NCBI GenBank assembly: GCA_905215945.1
Contig: CAJMRZ010000025.1
Coordinates: 1-13,104 of the forward strand
Length of the DNA stretch: 13,104 nt
Reading direction: 5' to 3'
Source: an uncultured bacterium
GTDB lineage: Bacteria > Actinomycetota > Coriobacteriia > Coriobacteriales > Coriobacteriaceae
A program made the position numbers and the translations under genes. The notes under the pieces were generated by a model. It was given only the letters and a program-made list of their open reading frames with translations, was not told the DNA's origin and ran no database searches. Below are positions 8,124 to 13,104 of the stretch, one piece after another. Each line of letters begins with the position of its first letter. Positions within the stretch are counted from its first letter, which is position 1.

Positions 8124-8199
8124 CGCCCGGCGAGACCGCGCGGCGGGCGCAAATACGGTGTAGCGCTAGCACAGCGCCGGCGACCCCGCGGAGGTCGCC
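8124..8199 (-). other. Structured gap between ssnA and ygfK
   Basis: The 149-nt gap between ssnA and ygfK holds a perfect 7-bp hairpin (8179-8185 with 8193-8199, GGCGACC/GGTCGCC), a short GCGCT/AGCGC stem and a CGCCCG/CGGGCG pairing (8124-8129 with 8144-8149). No U-run follows on the minus strand, so it is not a standard terminator. It may be an mRNA processing or stability element, or partial attenuation between the genes. No strong promoter is visible in it. Confidence 0.45.
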
Positions 8200-8253
8200 T
8201 ATACGCGCATCGAATGCGGCGAAACATCCGACGCACGCGAATCTACTTGTGAA

Positions 8254-9609
8254 TTAGTAGGCGCGATCGTTGAGCGTGCTCCAGAGCTTCTTGGACTCAG
8301 CCATGGTCCACGCGTTGATCTTGTCCTCATCAATGCCAACGAACTCGCGATCCTTGTACAGAACCTTGCCGTTGATGATGGTGGTACGGCAGTTTTTGCC
8401 CATCATGCCAAAGAGCATGTGGCCGTCGATGTTCTCCTCGCTCAGCGGCGTAAAGGGCTTGTAGTCCATAACGATAACGTCGGCGGCAGCGCCGGCCTCG
8501 AGCACACCAAGCTTGCGATCGAAGTACTTGCTCGCCATCTTGGCGTTGTTCTCAAACAGCATAGTCATGGCCTCGCACCAGCCCACGTTGGGCATAGCGG
8601 CGTTGTGGCGCTGAATGATCAGGAAGACCTTAAGGCTCTCGAGCATATCGTGGGTGTAGGCGTCGGTGCCCATGCACACGGGGATGCCGCGGCGGAAGAA
8701 CTCGAGCACGGGGGCGCAGCCCACGGCGTTGCCCATATTGGATTCGGGGTTGTTGACCAGCCAGGTGCCGGACTCCTTGACGATATCCATCTCGGCAGGC
8801 GTCACGTGGATGCAGTGGCCCAGCATGGTGTCGGGACCAAGCAGGTTGTGCTGCAGCAGGCGCTCGACGGGGCTGATGCCACCGCGGTTGAGGCGGGAGT
8901 CCCACACATCGTTCATGCCCTCGCACACGTGGATGTGGAAGCCGGTCAGGCCGTTGTTGGCCTCGGCCATCTTGTCCATGGTCTCGTCCGACAGCGTAAA
9001 GGTGGCGTGACCGCCAAACATGGCGGCGATCATGTGGTTGTCGTTATCGCGACGCTCCTTGGCGGCCCACTGGGCAAATTCGGCGTTCTCGGCAATGGCC
9101 TGGTCGCATTTTTCCTGGCCACGGCGATCGGAAACCTCGTAGCACAGGCACGAACGCATGCCCAGCTCCTGAGCTGCATCCTTAATGGTAAAGAGGCTTC
9201 CCGGGATCTCGCAGAAGCTCGCATGGTGATCGAAGATCGTGGTGACGCCATCACGGATGGAGTCCAAAATCGTAGCATAGGCGCTGGCCTTGGTGCCGTC
9301 GAGCGTCAGGTTGTCGTCGATCTTCCACCACTGCTGCTCGAGATTCTCCAAGAAGTTGGTGGGGTTGCAGCCCTTAATGGCAAGGCCGCGGGCCAGACCC
9401 GAGTAGATGTGGGTGTGGCAGTTGATAAGTCCGGGCATGATGAGGTTGCCCTGGGCATCGACGTACTCGGCATCCGGGTACTTGGCCTTGAGCTCGCGCT
9501 CGGGGCCCACTTCGACGATCGTATCTCCGTCAATGGCGACCGCACCGTTTGGAATAAACGGGGTCTGAGCGTTGCGGGTAAAGACGGAACCGTTAGCGAC
9601 CAGAAGCAT
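8254..9609 (-). CDS. ssnA: SsnA, amidohydrolase-superfamily purine-pathway enzyme
   Basis: A 451-residue metal-dependent amidohydrolase, close to E. coli SsnA (442) and related to guanine deaminase and the TrzA/AtzA chlorohydrolases. Metal and catalytic residues are in place: H65 and H67 (NCHTH), H227 with E230 (HIHVCE), H265 (GHCIH) and D316 (GTDAYTH). The C-terminal beta-domain motif EAGAAADVIVMD (371-382) is typical. I start at 9609 because GAAGGGAG lies just before it; an in-frame ATG at 9627 has no ribosome binding site and falls in a hairpin. It is cytoplasmic with no signal peptide. The gene lies between the permease and ygfK, as expected for purine-ring hydrolysis or deamination; the exact substrate is not established from sequence. 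Older names call it a 'selenium metabolism protein' only because of genomic co-occurrence. Confidence 0.92.
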   Translation of the reverse strand: MLLVANGSVFTRNAQTPFIPNGAVAIDGDTIVEVGPERELKAKYPDAEYVDAQGNLIMPGLINCHTHIYSGLARGLAIKGCNPTNFLENLEQQWWKIDDNLTLDGTKASAYATILDSIRDGVTTIFDHHASFCEIPGSLFTIKDAAQELGMRSCLCYEVSDRRGQEKCDQAIAENAEFAQWAAKERRDNDNHMIAAMFGGHATFTLSDETMDKMAEANNGLTGFHIHVCEGMNDVWDSRLNRGGISPVERLLQHNLLGPDTMLGHCIHVTPAEMDIVKESGTWLVNNPESNMGNAVGCAPVLEFFRRGIPVCMGTDAYTHDMLESLKVFLIIQRHNAAMPNVGWCEAMTMLFENNAKMASKYFDRKLGVLEAGAAADVIVMDYKPFTPLSEENIDGHMLFGMMGKNCRTTIINGKVLYKDREFVGIDEDKINAWTMAESKKLWSTLNDRAY

Positions 9610-9804
9610 GGATGCTCCCTTCAACATCAGAGGCGGGGTTTGACACCTCTGACATGGCGGAGTGCGAAGCGCCGGCCTACACCGGAAACGGGCCCTCTCC
9701 CGTCAACGCTTCACCAAAGGGACAAACCCTTTGAAGTGCGGCTTGGTGCCGCATGGCGTCGGCGGACGAGGCGATGCGTCCGCCGACGAATAGCACCGAA
9801 TTGG
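9610..9804 (-). other. Highly structured leader between permease and ssnA, possible cis-regulatory RNA
   Basis: On the minus-strand RNA nearly the whole 195-nt gap can pair. In order: a perfect 12-bp stem with 8-nt loop (9788-9777 with 9768-9757), a 6-bp stem (9753-9748/9742-9737), a 7-bp stem (9733-9727/9721-9715), then a compact three-way junction closed by GAAGCG/CGCTTC (9712-9707/9671-9666) with arms ACGGG/CCCGT and CCGG/CCGG, then a 7-bp stem (9652-9646/9633-9627) just before the ssnA ribosome binding site. No U-run follows the first stem. It matches no riboswitch class I recognise. It could be a permease 3' stabiliser plus an ssnA leader. Confidence 0.5.
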
Positions 9805-11200
9805 TTACTTCTTGCTCTCGGGCAAGACCAGATCCACGGCAGCGTCCTTGGCAGCATCGATGTGCTGAGCCACGACCGGCGTCTGCGGAAGGATCAGGTT
9901 AAGGACAATGGCCATGATGGCGGTGGGGGTTACGGCATTGGAGCCGATGACGGTGGACACCCAGGCGGGCATACCCTCGCCGGCAAGGCAACCGCTGGCC
10001 ATCCAGATACCCAGGCCAAAGACGACGGAGGTACCGACGATGGTGGTAGTGCGCTGCGTGAGGCCCTCGCGGGTGAACATGCGCACGCCGTTCATGGTGA
10101 TGGTGCCAAAGACACCGACGGTCGCGCCGCCGATGACGGGCTGCGGGATAGCGGAAAGGACGGCAGAAAGCTGCGGGAACAGACCGGCGATGGCAAAGAC
10201 GGCCGCGATGATCACAAAGACCCACTTGTTGACGACCTTGTTGGAGCAGATGATGCCCACGTTCTGGCCAAGGGCGCTGGTGGGAAGACCGCCCAGCAGG
10301 CCGCCGACCATAGAGGTGAGGCCCTGGGACACGATAGCGCCGGAGAGCTCGCGCTCGGTGGGCATACGGTCGATGGAGCCCAGGCAGGCGGCGGACACGT
10401 CACCGATAACCTGGATGGCAACCATGGGGAACACGACGGCGAGGGTAATGCAGACCTCGGGATCAAACTCGAGCGCGTAGGGCATAACCTTGGGAAGGGC
10501 GAAGACCTGAGCGGTGGCGACGCTGGAGAAGTCGATCATGCCAAAGGGAATCGAAACGATCATGCCAACGATCATGCCAAAGAACACAGATCCCAGCTTG
10601 AGCGTGCCCTTGCCAAAGTTGGCGAGCGCAAAGACTACGGCAAAGGTGATAAGAGCGACGCACCAGGCCTGCGGGGTGCCCCACAGCGGCGTACCCATAC
10701 CGCCGGCCATGTACTTGACGGCCGTGGGATACAGTGAAACGCCGATGGAGAAGATGACCGTACCGGTCACGACGGGCGGGAACAGCCACTTAATCTTGCT
10801 GTAGGCCAGACCAAAGAGGACCGCGACGGCACCGCCGACAATCTCGCCGCCCAGCAGCGCACCAAAGCTAAAGCCCGAGGCACCCATGGCCTGCAGGGCC
10901 GGCAGGAACGCGAACGAAACGCCCATGACGATGGGCAGGGCCCCCGCCGATACGACGGAAGGGAGCGAAGGCCTGAAGGGCCGTGTCGATTGCCGAAAGA
11001 ATGAGCGCGACCTGAATGATGTCGGTGCTCTGCTGGCTATTAAAGCCGTAGACGCCGGCCATGATGACCGCCGGGGTAATAATGCCGGCAAACGATGCCA
11101 GTACGTGCTGAAGGGCACACGGGATCATTTCCTTAACGGGCGGCATGCCTTCGCGAGTGAACAGGGCTTCAGTGCCGTTCGTAACCGTCTCCTGGGCCAT
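9805..11200 (-). pseudogene. NCS2 (uracil-xanthine family) nucleobase permease, single-base frameshift
   Basis: A membrane permease of the NCS2/NAT family, expected to import xanthine, urate or a related purine with a cation. The N-terminal part (start ATG 11200, MAQETVTNG...) is in one frame and the rest in another. Removing one base from the G5 run on the coding strand (C5 at 10941-10945) restores one 464-residue protein, a normal family length, reading ...FRRIGG-ALPIVMG. Family marks: Q31-H32 in TM1, a hydrophobic profile with repeated TM segments, and the NAT motif as QNVGIICSNK (312-321). At the usual conserved TM8 glutamate this protein has Q263 (AIQVIGD). It is the first gene of the operon. 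The ribosome binding site is weak (GGTGG). The frameshift may be a sequencing error, phase variation or real loss; if real, the product is non-functional. Confidence 0.88.
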
Positions 11201-11287
11201 TTGACCACCAATCCTCGAAGTAGTTGTTTTCGCATCTAACGCTCTATTGTGACGCAGTGCGGGGGTGAGGTTGTGCCTTCGTTGGAT

Positions 11288-11316
11288 ATCGTATTAAAGA
11301 TGATTCTCATTCTCAA
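11288..11316 (-). promoter_or_regulatory. Candidate promoter of the purine operon
   Basis: On the minus strand TTGAGA (11316-11311, 5/6 to consensus) and TACGAT (11293-11288, 4/6) are spaced exactly 17 bp, giving a leader of about 80 nt before the permease start. It is the best -35/-10 pair in the divergent region. Its -35 box and spacer overlap the Fur-like site. Confidence 0.5.
11301..11315. promoter_or_regulatory. Fur-like operator overlapping the operon promoter
   Basis: TGATTCTCATTCTCA matches the 7-1-7 Fur core (TGATAAT-n-ATTATCA) at 11 of 14 positions by eye. It covers the -35 box and spacer of the purine operon promoter, where a repressor would act. Iron control makes sense for an operon whose products hold many Fe-S clusters. 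The surrounding DNA is AT-rich, so a chance match is possible. Confidence 0.35.
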
Positions 11317-11493
11317 TAATAATTTTTTGTTATCAGACTATTCTTGAGCTGAGATGATGCATTTCCGCAGGTCAGGAAAGTGTCCGGTCAAAATAACATC
11401 TAACTTTTCTTTTGGTCGACCGTTTACCGCCAAATTCCTACCGTTCGTCTGTATTACGCAATGTACCTGCTGATATACGAGATGATGAGCAGC

Positions 11494-11525
11494 GTGTTAC
11501 CATGATAAAAAATTGTTATGAACAC
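11494..11525. promoter_or_regulatory. Imperfect inverted repeat before the regulator gene, possible operator
   Basis: GTGTT (11494-11498) and AACAC (11521-11525) flank an AT-rich, partly symmetrical stretch from CATGATAA to TTGTTATG. It ends 13 bp before the regulator's ribosome binding site, a suitable place for autoregulation. The rest of the 351-bp divergent region (11201-11551) holds the operon promoter, the Fur-like site and the 8-bp palindrome GGTCGACC at 11414-11421. I see no gene and no clear plus-strand promoter in it. Confidence 0.25.
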
Positions 11526-11551
11526 TTCGATAGAACCAAAAGGAGTTGCCC

Positions 11552-12208
11552 GTGAACGAGACCGTACGTCGCTTTTTGCCGATGGTCGATTTCCTGGAGC
11601 AGATACTCGGCAAAAACAGCGAAATCGTGCTGCATGATTTCTCGGATCCCGACCACGCCATCGTCGATATTCGCAACGGCATCGTGAGCGGCCGCAAGGT
11701 CGGCGGTCCCGCCACCGATCTAGCACTCAAGATCATGCACGATGCCAAGTATCGCGACCTGCCGTTTATTACGGGCTACGAGGGGCGCGGTGCCGGTGGC
11801 AAGACGTTGGAGTCGGCGACGTACTTTATCCGCGAGAATGACGAGATTGTCGGTATGCTCTGCGTCAACACCGACCTCTCGACCGTGCGCTCCATCAACG
11901 CCATGGCGCAGCAGCTCATGGCGTGCTTCGACGCTGTGCCAAGGCAGGCGGAGCCCGCGTCTATCGAGGTCGAAAGTCTTTCGGAGTCTACACAGGAGCT
12001 CATCGACCGCAGTATTTCCGAGTTGCTCGAAAGCCGCGGGCAGGATGTCGCCTCGCTTGGGCAGGCCGATCGCGTGGACGTTATTCGCCACCTTAACGGC
12101 AACGGCGTATTTATGCTCAAGGGCGCTGTTGCCCGCGCTGCCACCTCGCTGGGCATCTCGGAGCCCAGCGTCTACCGCTACCTGCAAAAAGTCCGCAAGG
12201 AGGGCTAA
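11552..12208 (+). CDS. YheO/DauR-type PAS-HTH transcriptional regulator
   Basis: A 218-residue DNA-binding regulator starting at a GTG six bases after AAAAGGAG; a TTG two codons earlier directly abuts that site and is less likely. Residues about 5-115 are a YheO-like PAS sensor domain (MVDFLEQILG, EIVLHDFSDPDH, GIVSGRKVGGPATD). A linker of about 40 residues follows. The C-terminal domain (about 165-218: DRVDVIRHLNGNGVF..., then GISEPSVYRYLQKVR) is the helix-turn-helix found in this family. It is transcribed divergently from the purine operon across a 351-bp shared region, so control of that operon, with the PAS domain sensing a purine or metabolite, is the natural inference; the ligand is unknown. 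Two terminators follow the gene. Confidence 0.9.
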   Translation: MNETVRRFLPMVDFLEQILGKNSEIVLHDFSDPDHAIVDIRNGIVSGRKVGGPATDLALKIMHDAKYRDLPFITGYEGRGAGGKTLESATYFIRENDEIVGMLCVNTDLSTVRSINAMAQQLMACFDAVPRQAEPASIEVESLSESTQELIDRSISELLESRGQDVASLGQADRVDVIRHLNGNGVFMLKGAVARAATSLGISEPSVYRYLQKVRKEG

Positions 12209-12249
12209 TCCGCTGATTCCTTGGGGGCGGAGGAAAACGGATTATTTTT
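12206..12249 (+). terminator. First terminator of the regulator gene
   Basis: TAATCCG (12206-12212, starting with the stop codon) pairs with CGGATTA (12238-12244), and TTCCT (12217-12221) pairs with AGGAA (12231-12235). T5 follows at 12245-12249. Its 3' half belongs to a repeat found again at 12944-12979. Confidence 0.65.
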
Positions 12250-12264
12250 GTCGCATCGCTTGAC

Positions 12265-12299
12265 AAAAGACCCTGCAGCTCGCACTGCAGGGTCTTTTT
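12265..12299. terminator. Bidirectional intrinsic terminator between regulator and ridA
   Basis: A perfect 14-bp stem, AAAAGACCCTGCAG (12265-12278) with its complement at 12285-12298, has a 6-nt loop CTCGCA. T5 follows on the plus strand and TTTTGTC on the minus strand, so it can end both the regulator (plus) and ridA (minus) transcripts, which converge here. Confidence 0.92.
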
Positions 12300-12328
12300 G
12301 CATGTCATGTTTAGTTGTGGCCAACGCC

Positions 12329-12706
12329 TTAGAGAGCGGCGACGACCTCGATCTCGACCAGACCGCCGGCCGGAAGGGCGGCAACCTGGAAAGCGCTGCG
12401 CGCGGGGAACGGAGCCTCGAACTTGGAAGCGTAGATCTCGTTCACGGCAGCGAAGTCGGCGATGTCGGCCAGGTAGACCGTGGTCTTGACGACATCGGCA
12501 AAGGTGGCGCCGGCGGCAGTCAGCAGGGCCTCGACGTTAGCAAGGGACTGCTTAGCCTGGGCCTCAACGCCCTCGGGCATCTTGCCGGTTGCGGGGTCGA
12601 TGCCCAGCTGGCCGGACAGGAACACCATGTTGCCGGTCTGGATGCCGGGGGAATACGGGCCGATGGCTGCGGGTGCGTTATCGGAAGACACGACGGTCTT
12701 GCTCAT
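12329..12706 (-). CDS. ridA: RidA family enamine/imine deaminase
   Basis: A 125-residue cytoplasmic protein of the Rid (YjgF/YER057c/UK114) family, close to the 128 residues of E. coli RidA and very similar at the N-terminus (NAPAAIGPYSPG, 10-21). The key arginine R103 (PARSAFQVA) and E118 (LVEIEVVA) keep the 15-residue spacing of E. coli R105 and E120. RidA trimers hydrolyse reactive 2-aminoacrylate and other imines to keto acids and ammonia. 2-Aminoacrylate is made by PLP enzymes such as diaminopropionate ammonia-lyase (YgeX), part of the gut-bacterial purine degradation gene set, so its place beside the purine operon makes sense, though Rid proteins also occur in unrelated contexts. AAGGAG lies 7 nt before the start. 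It has its own likely promoter and shares a terminator with the regulator. Confidence 0.95.
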   Translation of the reverse strand: MSKTVVSSDNAPAAIGPYSPGIQTGNMVFLSGQLGIDPATGKMPEGVEAQAKQSLANVEALLTAAGATFADVVKTTVYLADIADFAAVNEIYASKFEAPFPARSAFQVAALPAGGLVEIEVVAAL

Positions 12707-12794
12707 GTTTTTCTCCTTACGATCAGATAGAGAGCGTGAGCGCGGCGTTCACACCGGGAGGCACAATTCGGTCTGAACACCGCGCTTGATTGGG

Positions 12795-12823
12795 ATAGTA
12801 GGGGATGATTTTGCCCGATGCAA
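12795..12823 (-). promoter_or_regulatory. Candidate ridA promoter
   Basis: On the minus strand TTGCAT (12823-12818, 4/6) and TACTAT (12800-12795, 4/6) are spaced 17 bp, about 90 bp before the ridA start. AT-rich palindromes lie directly upstream of the -35 box. Confidence 0.4.
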
Positions 12824-12856
12824 GATAATTATCAGATTGCGATAATATTTTATCGC
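12824..12856. promoter_or_regulatory. Pair of GATAA palindromes upstream of the ridA promoter
   Basis: GATAATTATC (12824-12833) is a perfect 10-bp palindrome touching the -35 box. GCGATAA (12839-12845) and TTATCGC (12850-12856) form a perfect 7-bp inverted repeat around TATT. The GATAA half-sites resemble Fur or similar operator halves, but no single full consensus site is present. They may act as an operator or AT-rich upstream element. Confidence 0.35.
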
Positions 12857-12910
12857 CCAACGGCGCGTACGGGCCGCTGAACGGCGTGACTGGCGACGCG
12901 CCCGAATACT

Positions 12911-12979
12911 AATCCCTTTTCCTCCGTCCCCTTCGGATCACATGATCCCTTGGGAACGGAGGAAAACGGATCGTTTTTG
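12911..12979 (+). repeat. Terminator-like repeat element, second copy
   Basis: The arm 12912-12930 pairs with 12952-12971 in a stem of about 19 bp with one mismatch and one bulge, and T5 follows at 12974-12978. The loop itself contains GGATC/GATCC. Positions 12944-12979 match 12215-12250 at 31 of 36 bases. It is oriented as a plus-strand terminator, yet no plus-strand gene precedes it here, which suggests a dispersed repeat. Together with the ridA promoter region and the hairpin at 12977-13009 it accounts for the gene-free stretch 12707-13020. Confidence 0.6.
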
Positions 12980-13009
12980 GTGCAAAAGGGCCAGGTTTGT
13001 TTGCACCAA
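12977..13009. repeat. 10-bp inverted repeat, possible hairpin at the end of the right-edge gene
   Basis: TTGGTGCAAA (12977-12986) and TTTGCACCAA (13000-13009) are exact complements around a 13-nt loop. It lies 11 bp past the stop codon of the possible gene at 13021-13104. No T-run follows on either strand, so terminator function is doubtful. Confidence 0.5.
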
Positions 13010-13020
13010 TCTCACTTGCG

Positions 13021-13104
13021 CTAGATGAAGAGCTCGCATTCCTTCCGCGCGACGCAAACCTTGCTCAGCATCTGGGAAACAGCAGATAGCTTGTTGTGAT
13101 CAAG
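13021..13104 (-). CDS. Possible C-terminal end of a minus-strand gene, cut by the window edge
   Basis: The minus-strand frame entering at 13104 stays open for 27 codons and ends at TAG (13021-13023). It reads like a protein C-terminus (SAVSQMLSKV, then CVARKECELF and a final I). A hairpin follows the stop. Too short to recognise a family; it could be chance. Confidence 0.35.
   Translation of the reverse strand, partial: LDHNKLSAVSQMLSKVCVARKECELFI

Noticed and set aside
8105..8236. N-terminal extension of ygfK by 44 codons
   Set aside because: The extension is Arg/Pro-rich and runs through hairpins; the internal ATG has GAGGAG upstream and matches the E. coli YgfK N-terminus.
5234..8257. 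Plus-strand open frame of 1007 codons opposite ygfK
   Set aside because: Antisense shadow of a well-supported gene with no domain and biased composition.
9610..9712. Hammerhead ribozyme or purine riboswitch at the three-way junction before ssnA
   Set aside because: CUGAUG occurs near the end but the rest of the hammerhead core is missing, and the loops and junctions do not match the purine riboswitch consensus.
8419..10737. Plus-strand open frame of 772 codons opposite ssnA and the permease
   Set aside because: Antisense shadow that crosses two genes and the structured gap between them, with no domain signal.
9805..11118. Independent 437-residue permease starting at 11118
   Set aside because: Its first ~59 residues are an out-of-frame reading of the true N-terminus, Arg/Ser-rich and without membrane character; the frameshift model explains both frames.
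11720..12187. Minus-strand frame of 155 codons opposite the regulator
   Set aside because: Antisense to a regulator with clear PAS and HTH domains; no supporting start site or domain.

Overview
The window looks like a chromosomal segment of a high-GC, anaerobic gut actinobacterium. A member of the Coriobacteriia close to Collinsella is my best guess, inferred from the gene set, the codon use and the style of the intergenic repeats; no rRNA or other taxonomic marker is present. No tRNA, rRNA, CRISPR array or insertion sequence was seen.

The core (about 1.7-11.3 kb) is one minus-strand operon for anaerobic purine (xanthine/urate-type) catabolism. In transcription order it holds an NCS2 nucleobase permease broken by a 1-base frameshift in this sequence (11200-9805), an SsnA amidohydrolase (9609-8254), the large YgfK flavo-iron-sulfur oxidoreductase (8104-5105), a small RnfB-like ferredoxin with four [4Fe-4S] motifs (5093-4614) and an XdhD-type molybdenum hydroxylase (4601-1824). 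The operon ends in an intrinsic terminator (1754-1717). YgfK, ferredoxin and XdhD are separated by only 11-12 nt, so they are probably made together as an electron-transfer complex. A separate FAD subunit (YgfM type) is absent, and the ferredoxin sits next to XdhD instead. The permease-ssnA gap (195 nt) is almost completely foldable.

Divergent from the operon is a YheO/DauR-type PAS-HTH regulator (11552-12208, plus strand), the obvious candidate to control it. The permease promoter overlaps a Fur-like site. The regulator ends in two consecutive terminators; the second also serves the convergent ridA gene (12706-12329). RidA removes 2-aminoacrylate, an intermediate expected in the lower part of anaerobic purine breakdown through diaminopropionate, although those lower-pathway genes (ygeX, ygeY, ygeW, hyuA) are not in this window.

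The left flank (88-1479) is unrelated: an AAA-type ATPase with a C-terminal DUF234 (nuclease-fold-like) domain, visibly more AT-rich than the operon and preceded by a perfect 25-bp inverted repeat, which suggests lateral origin. Fragments of two further minus-strand genes may touch the window ends.
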